Below are positions 17,694 through 26,503 of a DNA stretch of 64,000 bases, one piece after another. Positions within the stretch are counted from its first letter, which is position 1. The number at the start of each line of letters is the position of its first letter. The position numbers and the translations under genes are program-made. The notes below the pieces were generated by a model that was not told where the DNA came from, did no database searches, and saw nothing but the letters and a program-made list of their open reading frames with translations. The stretch is taken from NCBI GenBank assembly GCA_003457135.1, contig DMSQ01000013.1, positions 1 through 64,000 of the forward strand, in the 5' to 3' direction. The DNA is from Prolixibacteraceae bacterium (GTDB taxonomy: Bacteria; Bacteroidota; Bacteroidia; Bacteroidales; Prolixibacteraceae).

Positions 17694-18057
17694 ATAAGAT
17701 GACTGGTTTCAGCTTCGAACGTTTAATATATACACTGGCGTATTTCAGGTTCCTGAATTTCTTTTTACCGTCCGACGATTCATATACAGTAACCCTGGCT
17801 ACATAAAAACTGCGCTTTACATTGTAGATCGAAATCGGATGATTAATCTCGCCAAGCTCAAGCTCCGATTCAAAAAAATGATTAAAAATATTATCAACAG
17901 AATCTTTAGATTCAACGATATACTTGTGAAAAGTCCGGTCTGTATAGTCTTCAACAACAATATAAAACCCGGGTCTGGAGCTATTTTCAACTTTTTCAGA
18001 CGTGGGGCCAAATGAAAAAAGAAACACAGAAATCAGCAGAATAAAAGAAAGTTTCAT
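17692..18057 (-). CDS. Small exported hypothetical protein
   Basis: A 121-residue protein with a signal peptide (MKLSFILLISVFLFSFG) and an about 100-residue mature domain rich in beta-strand-like alternation (FYIVVEDYTD, ISIYNVKRSFYVARVTVYES, YASVYIKRS). No motif or family is recognised. It converges on the TonB operon with 14 bases between stops and has a long upstream region, so it is probably monocistronic. Confidence 0.65.
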   Translation of the reverse strand: MKLSFILLISVFLFSFGPTSEKVENSSRPGFYIVVEDYTDRTFHKYIVESKDSVDNIFNHFFESELELGEINHPISIYNVKRSFYVARVTVYESSDGKKKFRNLKYASVYIKRSKLKPVIL

Positions 18058-18507
18058 AGTATATAAATTAAAACTATTTCTTTGTTATTTGCTTTTGCTT
18101 CTAATCCTTCCCTTCATATTTCCAAATTATTTATACAAGAGCAATCGCATTTGAAGTCGGTTGTCTTTTGAAACATGCTTGAAAATGTTCAGTGCCTGGG
18201 AATGGAAATGGGATTTTAGTTCGACCAATGAACCTATTTTGAGAGGCAAAAATTCTTAGAACAATCAGGTTTAATGATTCAAATCTAGCAAAACTTCTGA
18301 AACAACTGTCGGAAATTACCTATTTTTTCATGCAATTGCCACAATTATTCTTTGCAGTTACTATATCATTACCACAAAAAGCCCATTCATAACACGAATT
18401 CTTCTCTTGACCTTCGCCTTGGCAATTAACTCATACATTTGAATATCAGATTGCCGGGAAGCCTGAATTTATTTCGAAGTGGTTCTATTTTTGGGCTTCT
18501 CTTTTTT
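18058..18507. other. Non-coding stretch, 450 bases, with a cysteine-rich relic frame
   Basis: No complete gene is visible. On the minus strand an open frame without a start (18320-18433) reads NCQGEGQEKNSCYEWAFCG and then a second group of cysteines (C-G-N-C) before a stop. Five cysteines in 36 codons recall the C-termini of small Bacteroidota NVEALA-type peptides, so it may be a gene relic. Nothing else is recognised. Confidence 0.3.
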
Positions 18508-21500
18508 CTACATCTTCACCATTCGTTTCATTTGGCTGAATCCGTTGGTTTCGAGCCGACAGAAATAGACACCTGCCGCTACCGTTTTTCCTGAAAAATC
18601 TTTGCCGTCCCAATAAATCGTATGAACGGAAGAATTCGGGTCGTTTTCGTTAAAAGCCCTCATAATCCGGCCATTTACATCGAGTATCGAAATCCGGTAT
18701 GTCCCTGGTTTGTTCAGTTTAAATCCGATGTAGGTTCCTTCATTGAAAGGATTCGGATAAGAGGATAAAAGTTCAGGTGTATCTGGCACAACAGGTAAAT
18801 CGTCAATAGCATCGGGGATATTTGAGGTATTGCGTGTACCCGGTGTACCTGCTTTCTCCGACAGGGCCCAGTTTTGTCCGGAGTTATTGTTACTTGCAGG
18901 GTTAATGAGTTCCATTGACCAAAGTTCAGCAAAGCTAAAGGTTTGCCAGAGATCGGAGTTTCCATAGTTGACCTCATCAATCAATTGTGAATCTCGCGAA
19001 TAGAGCTTTACAGCATCTACCGTATTGGCCAACCCAAAATTGAAAGTAAAAGGATCTATCAGGTTTTTGACCGATCCGAAAACAGATTTCATTTTTGTCA
19101 AATCGTTCGATACCACCACATATTCGTTAGCCTTAAGCCATGTATTGGCTGCAAAAACGAATTGATGATCCGGATCAGAGTCGGTCAGTTTCCATCCAGA
19201 AATATCAATGTCATATTTTCCTTTGTTGTAAATTTCAATCCAGTCACCCGGATCAGCAATTGCGTCGTTGTTAAAGCTGATTTCGTTTATGATCACATCT
19301 TCGTAATGGCTTCCATCATTTTCAAAAATAGCTGTCAAATCCATATTGGCCTGCGGTACTACCGTAATGGACGATAAGTTGCTTCCTGAGGTGATGCCTG
19401 TCCATTTAACGAACCGGAAACCGGCTTGTGGCACAGCGGTAAGTGTAATAGGGACATCCGGGAAATAGGTTCCTATCCATGGAAAATTGGTTATTTTAAG
19501 GGAGTTAATCTGGATGGAACCTGTGGTTGAGTCGGCACGTGCTATAATGGACTGAGGATTTTGGAAACTGAATTTCAGGCGAATGTGATCAAAAACATTG
19601 GATGGTCGTCCGGTTGCAAAATTTTTCGCTGCCTGAACATTCCATTGCCAGTTATTTACTGTGCCGCCATTCCATTTCAGCAAATGTTTGCCAATTTCAT
19701 CGGCAATCATATCCCGTTTACGGTCAATGGCTTTATTAACATTTTCAACATTGAACCTTGTATTAAGCAAATCGGCGAAACGGTTTACAAATTGGTTCCG
19801 GAATCCGGTGTTTTCGAGCAAACGCCGGAACATAAGTGTTGACCATGGCGGGTTTGGCCATACAGGTCCGTTGGTGGCAGTAGCGAGTTCCAGTGTATTT
19901 TCTGTTGGCTGCGTACCCCAGATGCCCATACCAAAATCGGTATCGAACAAAATCCAACGCCAACGCCCTTTCGAATCGTTGGTTTTCCAATACTTGATAT
20001 TATTTCCGGGCCAGTCGTGGTTTCTGAAATAAATTTCTGATGCATAATAGTCAATGAAACTGTTCACGTCTATCCACTCCGGCATTTTGTTGTAATTCGA
20101 TTGTACCGAGAGTGTATTTTGTTCAAGAAAACTCATCATCGTCCAGTAGTCCGAATTGCTTCCAACCACTACCGAACCATTGCCTTCAAGTATAGAAATC
20201 TCATTCGGATCAACGTCATGGTGTGTAGCAATCATGTGTTCGTTTATTTTTTCACGAATGTTCAGGATTCCCCAGTATTCCCCATTCAGGTAAAAGACCG
20301 ACGGTCTGAAAGCCTGCTGTTCTATATTCAATCCGAGTGTCAATCCTGCCATTAAACCATCACGAAACATAGTGTTATTCCAGTCGTTTCCCGAGTTCCG
20401 AAGAACTATGTCTTTAAATTCATCGAATGGCCTTTCATTAAAAATTTTGTATTTCATGAATTCGGGGCCATAACCCTTCCGGCAATAAATAGCCATTGAC
20501 TTTTGTGCATTGGCACGCGACCAGTTGCCAAATATTTTTACCCCGGCATCCAAATCAATCACTTTATTCCCAGTTGTTTCCATTAATTCGAAATGGCAGG
20601 CTTTTTCCCAGTCCATCCAGAAATTGGCACCAAAATACGGAACTTTGGCTTCGGCGTTAGGGCCCTTTACATAGATCCCCTTGTAGTAATCCCATAAATC
20701 GGCTGGGTTCATGGAAACCGAAACCACAGGCAATTTATTAAATCCGCTAAGGATGTAGGAGTTGGTGGCTGTTTCGCCTGGCAACATTCCTGATTTCAGT
20801 ATCCTTGCCCTGACCACTTTCGAAGTATTTATATTTATTTCGCTGGAAAAGATGTACGATTGACGGGTAGGGACTGAGCCATCCAAGGTATAATATATCG
20901 TGTCTTTGGTTGAAGGAGCTGTTAGTTTAACCTTTAAAGTAGCCGAATAAATTCCGCCGGGAGCGCTAAATTCCGGAATTGCTGGCCTATCAATTGGAAA
21001 TGCTTCACCTTTGTTTTCTTTTCCAGGCGAAGAAGTAGGAAATACAGCCCATACAGATGTGTTATTCAGCGTTCGCCCGTATGAAGTATCCAAAGAAAGT
21101 ACTCCTATCCGAACACTATCGGCCAATTCTCCTGAAGGTTTAGTCAGGTAAATTAATTCTCCGTCAGCATCGAGCTTAAAGTTGGTATGCAGTTGCGCTA
21201 AAGTAAGGTTTAAGGAAGCAATGATGCGCGGATTAGCAGGTGTATCGCTTGTACCTACTGAAAGAAATGGAATCGCAGTAAAATCGGTTGAAGTAGAAAA
21301 AATATTGTGGACCTGAATGGCCAGCACGTTTTCACCAGCCCTGAGCAAGCTTGATGGATTATCAATCACAAATTTTTCGGGTGTTAGTCCCTGGTAGATC
21401 ACCGCTTCGTGCTGATCGGTAGCCAAAGCATTAAAAGCCGGAAATTCGCCACGTCCAACCATGTTTGCACGGGCAATTTCTTTTCCGTTCAGATAGGCCA

Positions 21501-22059
21501 CAAACCCATCGTCGTAATCCATGTGAAGAACCAATTGTGCAATTTCAGAAGGATTAACCACATTAAATATCTTCCGCATAAAGACACTGGAAACATCCGG
21601 AATTTTGGTTGCGTCGTCATCATCTCCAAAACCAAAGCCACTTTTCCCGGTTAGCCATGTTGCATCGTTAAAATCATTGTATCTCCAGTTGTTTGCCGGT
21701 TCTGCTTTGGGTACCAGATATTTCCATTCATCACCTTTCGAAATAATAGTGTTCCAGAATGCCGGCGCCTGACGGCGGTCTTTTCCTGAGGCGTAAACCA
21801 ACAGGTATTCGCCCGGACGAACCTGAAAATCGGGGAAAGTCCATTGAAAAGGTAAATCCTTTTTGTCTGACAGGCCATAACCATTCAGGCCGACCGGAAC
21901 GGCGCCTGCATTATAAAATTCGATCCAGTCGGGAGTGTCGCCATCAACATCGGTAATGACACCACCATTCAACGACATCACCTCATTAATCCTGAAAGGT
22001 TGGGCAGATGCAAAAAAAGCAGCGAAGGCCAGACAAATAGCAGTTAGGAAAAACTTCAT
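18508..22059 (-). CDS. Large T9SS-exported CotH/lamin-tail-domain protein
   Basis: The 1183-residue protein starts with signal MKFFLTAICLAFAAFFASAQ. Domains in order: lamin-tail domain (about 20-130; WIEFYNAG, GLSDKKDLP), a galactose-binding-like beta sandwich (about 135-270), a chitobiase-type Fn3 segment (about 345-430; IYYTLDGSVPT), a CotH-kinase-like domain (about 440-760; KIFGNWSRANAQKS, LRNSGNDWNNTMFRDGL, GILNIREKIN, WILFDTDFGMG), an InlB-like beta segment (about 880-930), a second lamin-tail domain (about 935-1050; WIEIYNKG, GWKLTDSDPDH) and a FlgD-like T9SS C-terminal domain. CotH proteins of spores are atypical kinases. Whether this exported form phosphorylates anything is unknown. 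A TAATTTTG promoter element lies 34 bases upstream. Confidence 0.85.
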   Translation of the reverse strand: MKFFLTAICLAFAAFFASAQPFRINEVMSLNGGVITDVDGDTPDWIEFYNAGAVPVGLNGYGLSDKKDLPFQWTFPDFQVRPGEYLLVYASGKDRRQAPAFWNTIISKGDEWKYLVPKAEPANNWRYNDFNDATWLTGKSGFGFGDDDDATKIPDVSSVFMRKIFNVVNPSEIAQLVLHMDYDDGFVAYLNGKEIARANMVGRGEFPAFNALATDQHEAVIYQGLTPEKFVIDNPSSLLRAGENVLAIQVHNIFSTSTDFTAIPFLSVGTSDTPANPRIIASLNLTLAQLHTNFKLDADGELIYLTKPSGELADSVRIGVLSLDTSYGRTLNNTSVWAVFPTSSPGKENKGEAFPIDRPAIPEFSAPGGIYSATLKVKLTAPSTKDTIYYTLDGSVPTRQSYIFSSEININTSKVVRARILKSGMLPGETATNSYILSGFNKLPVVSVSMNPADLWDYYKGIYVKGPNAEAKVPYFGANFWMDWEKACHFELMETTGNKVIDLDAGVKIFGNWSRANAQKSMAIYCRKGYGPEFMKYKIFNERPFDEFKDIVLRNSGNDWNNTMFRDGLMAGLTLGLNIEQQAFRPSVFYLNGEYWGILNIREKINEHMIATHHDVDPNEISILEGNGSVVVGSNSDYWTMMSFLEQNTLSVQSNYNKMPEWIDVNSFIDYYASEIYFRNHDWPGNNIKYWKTNDSKGRWRWILFDTDFGMGIWGTQPTENTLELATATNGPVWPNPPWSTLMFRRLLENTGFRNQFVNRFADLLNTRFNVENVNKAIDRKRDMIADEIGKHLLKWNGGTVNNWQWNVQAAKNFATGRPSNVFDHIRLKFSFQNPQSIIARADSTTGSIQINSLKITNFPWIGTYFPDVPITLTAVPQAGFRFVKWTGITSGSNLSSITVVPQANMDLTAIFENDGSHYEDVIINEISFNNDAIADPGDWIEIYNKGKYDIDISGWKLTDSDPDHQFVFAANTWLKANEYVVVSNDLTKMKSVFGSVKNLIDPFTFNFGLANTVDAVKLYSRDSQLIDEVNYGNSDLWQTFSFAELWSMELINPASNNNSGQNWALSEKAGTPGTRNTSNIPDAIDDLPVVPDTPELLSSYPNPFNEGTYIGFKLNKPGTYRISILDVNGRIMRAFNENDPNSSVHTIYWDGKDFSGKTVAAGVYFCRLETNGFSQMKRMVKM

Positions 22060-22092
22060 AGATAGTGAAGATTAGTTTTAGTTATGCTGTAA

Positions 22093-22100
22093 CAAAATTA
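22093..22100 (-). promoter_or_regulatory. Candidate -7 element TAATTTTG for the CotH gene
   Basis: Minus-strand match to TAnnTTTG ending 34 bases before the ATG at 22059. No -33 partner is visible at normal spacing. Confidence 0.35.
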
Positions 22101-22320
22101 GTAAACCTATTGAGAGTCTGTCCGGTTTGAACTAAAATGGGCGATTAACACTATCTTTTGCAAGATTTGTAGAGATTCAATATCATATTTTAAAAGCTGA
22201 AAATATTTTACCATCAAAAATTTAATCTGAAGGTAAAACAAATGGATAAAAAAGCGTAAAAAACAGGAGTATTGTGTAAATTTAAACGTTGTTCATACTT
22301 AATGATGAAAAACGTGATTG

Positions 22321-22869
22321 ATGGAAAGCCTGATCATTTTCGTAGTTTTGAGTGTGCCTGTTATAATCGTTTCATGGCGAACCTTGTTTAATCTTAAAAG
22401 CCATGGGTTTTACCGGTTTTTTGGCTGGGAGTGTATCATCTTGCTTTTTGCTGTTAATTACAAAACCTGGTTTGAAAATCCTCTCAGTCTGCATCAGATA
22501 TTCTCATGGATTTTTCTCTGCCTGTCAGCTTATTTGGTGGTTGCCGGGGCAATTCTGCTTAATAGAGCCGGGAAATCAACTAATAACCGGAAAGATGAAT
22601 CACTTTACCAATTTGAAAAAACTTCAGAATTGATTGAGACAGGAATTTTTAAATACATCAGGCATCCGTTGTATTCATCCTTAATCTTTCTAACTTGGGG
22701 AATTTTTTTGAAAAACCCGAACTATCACTTATTGTTTGTCTCTTTAATTTCAACGGCATTCCTGTATCTTACAGCCAGATGCGACGAAAGAGAATGTATT
22801 GAATTTTTTGGAAATGAATATGTGGAATACATGAAACGGACTAAATTGTTTATTCCGTTTCTGTTATAA
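22321..22869 (+). CDS. ICMT-like membrane methyltransferase
   Basis: The start is taken at the ATG 22321 rather than the adjoining TTG at 22318. The 182-residue protein has about four membrane helices and the isoprenylcysteine carboxyl methyltransferase/PEMT-like signature near the C-terminus: YIRHPLYSS, then RCDERECIEFFGNEYVEYMKR. In the family these residues bind S-adenosylmethionine at the membrane face. The methyl acceptor is unknown; bacterial members act on lipids or small molecules. It is followed 10 bases later by a gene remnant. Confidence 0.82.
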   Translation: MESLIIFVVLSVPVIIVSWRTLFNLKSHGFYRFFGWECIILLFAVNYKTWFENPLSLHQIFSWIFLCLSAYLVVAGAILLNRAGKSTNNRKDESLYQFEKTSELIETGIFKYIRHPLYSSLIFLTWGIFLKNPNYHLLFVSLISTAFLYLTARCDERECIEFFGNEYVEYMKRTKLFIPFLL

Positions 22870-22879
22870 ATCTTCAGAT

Positions 22880-22942
22880 ATGGAAACAATGATCGCTTAT
22901 TGCAGCCTGATTTGCGATACCTGTCCAATCCATCGCCATTAT
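22880..22942 (+). pseudogene. N-terminal remnant of a DUF3795-type gene
   Basis: The frame opens METMIAYCSLICDTCPIH, the characteristic start of DUF3795 cysteine-rich proteins (normally ~110-150 residues with further cysteines). After about 20 codons it degenerates into AT-rich sequence (YFKLKYYLKNFI), and the open frame then runs into the next gene in another frame. A deletion or insertion removing the rest is inferred. Confidence 0.4.
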
Positions 22943-23082
22943 TTTAAATTAAAATATTATCTGAAAAATTTCATTTTGTGCTTGTTTTTTGAAACTTTCT
23001 TTCTGGAAATGGGTAAAATTTTTCAGAACCCGATTTCTTGTTTATCTCATGCAACAATAGTTTTAACTTTAAAAAACCACTT

Positions 23083-23604
23083 ATGCCAGTTAAAAAACTT
23101 AAAGCCTTTTTGGATGAGGCTAATGTCAGATATGTGACATTTAGCCATTCGCGTGCCTTCACTTCTCAGGAGGTTGCTGCATCGGCACATGTTCTGGGAC
23201 GGGAGTTTGCTAAAACGGTTATGATTAAAATTGATGGTGAGATGGCAATGGCAGTATTGCCGGCTTCTTCTCACATCGATTTTGATAGCCTTAGAGAAAT
23301 TCTCGGAACAAAAAATGTGACCCTGGCAACTGAGCCTGAATTTATGGATCGTTTTCCGGATTGTGAATTGGGGGCTATGCCACCTTTTGGCAATCTATAC
23401 GGTATGTCTGTTTTCGTTGCTGATTCGCTTACACAAAATAAAGAAATAGCCTTCAACTCCGGATCACATACCGAATTAATCAGGTTAAGCTACGCAGATT
23501 ACAACCGACTGGTAAATCCACGGATTTTTAAATTCTCCTGGAAGGCTTATTCTTTCCCTAGCGATCCGATGGACAGGTGGGATGAAGACTTCAGGGGTAA
23601 TTAA
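23083..23604 (+). CDS. YbaK/ProX-type aminoacyl-tRNA deacylase
   Basis: The start at 23083 (MPVKKLKAFL) gives 173 residues; the longer frame begins at a TTG and adds 15 unlikely residues. The YbaK fold is recognisable by FAKTVMIKIDGEMAMAVLPAS with its conserved lysine, then IDFDSLREILG, PEF.D-like EPEFMDRFPDCELGAMPPFG and IAFNSGSHTELIRL. Family members hydrolyse mischarged aminoacyl-tRNA in trans. The exact tRNA/amino acid pair cannot be told. It ends at a strong bidirectional terminator. Confidence 0.88.
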   Translation: MPVKKLKAFLDEANVRYVTFSHSRAFTSQEVAASAHVLGREFAKTVMIKIDGEMAMAVLPASSHIDFDSLREILGTKNVTLATEPEFMDRFPDCELGAMPPFGNLYGMSVFVADSLTQNKEIAFNSGSHTELIRLSYADYNRLVNPRIFKFSWKAYSFPSDPMDRWDEDFRGN

Positions 23605-23613
23605 TTTTGTAAC

Positions 23614-23652
23614 ACAACAAAAAAACCGGCGACAAGCCGGTTTTTTTGTTGT
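23614..23652. terminator. Bidirectional intrinsic terminator
   Basis: A perfect 17-bp stem (arms 23614-23630 and 23636-23652) contains A7/T7 runs and a CCGGC/GCCGG core closing a GACAA loop. It separates the converging deacylase and radical SAM genes and can terminate both. Confidence 0.92.
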
Positions 23653-23678
23653 GGAGCGTGATTAAAAAACCTGCTGGA

Positions 23679-24716
23679 TTACCGGTAATATCCCTGTATT
23701 TCAAGGTTGGTAAGCCCTGCAGCCTTCGCATAACTGATGACTTCAGAGTACTCGTCCATGGTAATCCTTCTAGATATTTCAGGGTAGTTATTGGCTTTAT
23801 AAACCGGTATGTATTGCGACATCAGGTTGACATAGGTGTCCTTGGGCAGGTTTTCAGCAATCCATTTCACAACTTCTATGCTTCCACTAACATTGTTTGG
23901 CATTACAAGGTGGCGGATCATCAATCCTCTTTGCATGAGTCCGTTTTCGACAGGATGGGCTGTTCCTACCTGCCGGTGCATTTCCATCAGTGTTTTTTTT
24001 GTCATTTCAGGGTAGGTTTCAGCGCCTGATGAATATTTCGATGCTTTTTCACTGTCAGAGTACTTAAAGTCAGGAAGGTAAATGTCAACAATTCCATTAA
24101 TGATTTTCAGGATTTCAATCCTTTCCCATCCACAGGTATTGTAAACCAGCGGTACTTTTAATCCTTTTGAAGCCGCCTTGTCAACTGCCAGAAGGATATG
24201 CGGGGAATAATGGGTTGGTGTTACAAAATTAATATTTGGGCATCCCATCTTCTGTAACGACATCATCATATCCGCAAACTGATTTATGCTTTTTCTGCTT
24301 CCTTCGCCTCCCTGGCTTATTTCCCAGTTTATGCAGAAAACACACCGCAAGCTGCAGTTGGTCAGGAATATTGTGCCAGAACCACCAGTGCCTACCAAAG
24401 GTTTTTCTTCACCAAAATGTGGATGAAAGGCTGATATTTCAAGGCTTGAATTTGCACCGCAAAATCCCCTTTCTCCTTTCAATCTGTTCGCTCCACACAT
24501 TCGGGGACAAAGTTGGCAACTTTCCATTTTTTTCCACAACATTTCACCCCGCTGTTTTAACTCACCGGTTTGGTGCAGTTTCAGGTATCCCGGTTCAAAA
24601 TCAGGTTTAGAAATCCTCCTGACTGGCGATTGTACGGAACGGAACAGCGGTGCATACACGGCAATTGGAGAAAGGAAGAATGACTTGATAATATTTCGTC
24701 TTGAAATAAGCAACAT
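23679..24716 (-). CDS. Radical SAM protein of the PflA/PflX type with a Tat-like signal
   Basis: The start at 24716 (MLLISRRNIIKSFF) gives 345 residues. A TAACTTTG promoter element at 24743-24750 lies downstream of the longer frame's ATG, supporting this start. The radical SAM triad is CSLRCVFC (C121, C125, C128). An N-terminal group C67-C70-C74-C86 (CQLCPRMCGA, GFCG) could hold another iron-sulfur cluster, as in PflX-like proteins annotated as pyruvate formate-lyase activating enzyme homologues. The N-terminus SRRNIIKSFF followed by a hydrophobic stretch resembles a twin-arginine signal, unexpected for a cytosolic iron-sulfur enzyme. No glycyl-radical enzyme gene is adjacent, so the substrate is unknown. 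Confidence 0.82.
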   Translation of the reverse strand: MLLISRRNIIKSFFLSPIAVYAPLFRSVQSPVRRISKPDFEPGYLKLHQTGELKQRGEMLWKKMESCQLCPRMCGANRLKGERGFCGANSSLEISAFHPHFGEEKPLVGTGGSGTIFLTNCSLRCVFCINWEISQGGEGSRKSINQFADMMMSLQKMGCPNINFVTPTHYSPHILLAVDKAASKGLKVPLVYNTCGWERIEILKIINGIVDIYLPDFKYSDSEKASKYSSGAETYPEMTKKTLMEMHRQVGTAHPVENGLMQRGLMIRHLVMPNNVSGSIEVVKWIAENLPKDTYVNLMSQYIPVYKANNYPEISRRITMDEYSEVISYAKAAGLTNLEIQGYYR

Positions 24717-24742
24717 ATTCAACCTGCAATTAAATTGTTCTG

Positions 24743-24750
24743 CAAAGTTA
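24743..24750 (-). promoter_or_regulatory. -7 element TAACTTTG for the radical SAM gene
   Basis: Minus-strand perfect TAnnTTTG, ending 26 bases before the chosen ATG at 24716. It helps decide against the upstream ATG at 24761. Confidence 0.45.
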
Positions 24751-24804
24751 AAGCTTATCAATCAAGGCTCAAAATTTTCGTAATTCTTAACAAGTCAATT
24801 CCAA

Positions 24805-25677
24805 TTAGTCGTAAATATGATCGTCACAAGGTTCATCTTTACCGCATTCGCAATTACAGCCAAGGCCTTTTTCATACTGTTGCAGAGCTCGTAAACTCAT
24901 ACCCATAGATGAAAAACCTCCGTCGTGGAACAGGTTCTGCATGGTTACTTTTTTAGTCAGGTCTGAGAACAGGGTGATGCAATAATCGGCACATTCGTCC
25001 CCGGTGGCATTGCCCAGCGGCGACATGCGCTCCGAAAAATCAAGTAACTGACCGATTCCCTTAACTCCGCTTCCGGCAGTGGTTAAGGTCGGAGATTGCG
25101 AAATCGTGTTGATGCGTACATTGCGTTCGCGGCCGTAAATGTATCCGAAACTTCGGGCGATTGATTCCAGTAATGCCTTGGCATCGGCCATGTCGTTATA
25201 GCCATAGAAGGTGCGTTGAGCAGCAACATACGATAAGGCCACTACCGAACCCCAAGGTTTGATTGCATCGAGTTTGCGGGCAACCTGCAATACTTTGTGA
25301 AACGAAACTGCCGAAATGTCGAGGGTTTTTGTAAGGTAGCCATAGTCGAGGTCGCTGTAGTGGCGACCTTTTCGCACATTTGGCGACATCCCGATGGAAT
25401 GCAGGATGAAGTCTATTTTGCCTCCCAGAACTTCCATTGATTGTTTGAAAAGATTTTCCAGATCTTCCACGCTGGTTGCATCCGCCGCAATTGCGATCGT
25501 ATTGCACGCTTCTGCAAGCTGTGCGGTATCGCCCATCCGCATGGCCACTCCGGTGTTGGACAAGGTAAATGAAGCGCCTTCTTCGAAAGCTCTTTGAGCA
25601 ACTTTCCAGGCAATTGAATCGGCATTCAACGCTCCAAAAATAATTCCTTTTTTGCCTTTCAGTAAATTATAAGCCAT
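24805..25677 (-). CDS. fabI: Enoyl-ACP reductase FabI with cysteine-rich tail
   Basis: The 290-residue short-chain dehydrogenase-type enzyme reduces trans-2-enoyl-ACP in the last step of fatty-acid elongation. Visible hallmarks are the FabI nucleotide loop GIIFGALNADSIAW (about 11-24), LHSIGMSP (about 92-99) and the catalytic Tyr160-x6-Lys167 (YNDMADAK). The C-terminus carries an extra segment GCNCECGKDEPCDDH (C274, C276, C278, C284), not part of the classical FabI fold and suggestive of metal binding. It lies 56 bases after batE on the same strand and may share the operon transcript. Confidence 0.93.
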   Translation of the reverse strand: MAYNLLKGKKGIIFGALNADSIAWKVAQRAFEEGASFTLSNTGVAMRMGDTAQLAEACNTIAIAADATSVEDLENLFKQSMEVLGGKIDFILHSIGMSPNVRKGRHYSDLDYGYLTKTLDISAVSFHKVLQVARKLDAIKPWGSVVALSYVAAQRTFYGYNDMADAKALLESIARSFGYIYGRERNVRINTISQSPTLTTAGSGVKGIGQLLDFSERMSPLGNATGDECADYCITLFSDLTKKVTMQNLFHDGGFSSMGMSLRALQQYEKGLGCNCECGKDEPCDDHIYD

Positions 25678-25733
25678 AGTTTGGTTTTTTTATTAGATAA
25701 CAACCATACTTGTAAATGGTTGTAAAAAAAAAA

Positions 25734-26483
25734 TTAAATCCGTTCGATCGATTCCATCAGTAACCAGCCTTTATTACCATCGGCCAGTCTGATTTCCACC
25801 CAATCGCCCAGTTTATCGGTAATTCTGACTTTCAATCCTTCATGGATAACAAAAAGATTGGTCCCTTTTTCAGATGGCGAACTTTTTACAGTCACTGTGG
25901 GTTGCATCACAATGGCATACGAATGGTTAACCAACCGGCTTTTTTGTCGTGCAGCAAACGACCAACTGAAAATGGTGAACACAATTAAAAAACATCCTGC
26001 CCAAAATGAAACACGTTTAACATCTCCGGACTTTGCAAAAAAGTATAGCCCAACCAAAGTAAGAAACAAGATAAACCCAACGATGCTCAAAACAGCCCAG
26101 GTGTCAGTCGTCTGGCTGTTAATGAGTGAGTTCCACCAGCGTACAATAAATAGTCCGGGTAATTCCTGAATAGAATCAACCACTTTTTGGTTGGCAACCA
26201 GCAGGTTGAACTCAATATCCTCGTCGTCGGGGGCCAGTAGTTTTGCCCTTTCGAAATTGAGAATGGCAAGCGTAAACTGATTCGTTTTATAATAAGCATT
26301 TCCCAGATTATAATATAATTCGGGCGATTCTATTCCGGCCATCAGAATCTGATTGTAACCGTCAATGGCCTTTTGATATTCCTCTTTGGTATAATGTTCA
26401 TTGGCCTTCTGGACCAGATCGCCCTGAGCGAAAACTGTAGCGGTGAACATGATAACCAGTATGGTAATAAAATATTGTTTCAT
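25734..26483 (-). CDS. batE: BatE: TPR, membrane and SH3 domain protein
   Basis: Last gene of the aerotolerance operon. Signal peptide (MKQYFITILVIMFTATVFAQ), two or three TPR units (about 22-95; ESPELYYNLGNAYYKTNQF), two membrane helices (about 130-175) and a C-terminal SH3b-like domain (about 190-249; VKSSPSEKGTNLFVIHEG, LGDWVEIRL) match BatE of Bacteroides, where Bat genes were linked to aerotolerance. The role is probably in envelope stress protection; the molecular mechanism is unknown. The gap to batD is 20 bases. Confidence 0.85.
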   Translation of the reverse strand: MKQYFITILVIMFTATVFAQGDLVQKANEHYTKEEYQKAIDGYNQILMAGIESPELYYNLGNAYYKTNQFTLAILNFERAKLLAPDDEDIEFNLLVANQKVVDSIQELPGLFIVRWWNSLINSQTTDTWAVLSIVGFILFLTLVGLYFFAKSGDVKRVSFWAGCFLIVFTIFSWSFAARQKSRLVNHSYAIVMQPTVTVKSSPSEKGTNLFVIHEGLKVRITDKLGDWVEIRLADGNKGWLLMESIERI

Positions 26484-26503
26484 TCCAGTTTCGTTTCAGT
26501 AGT

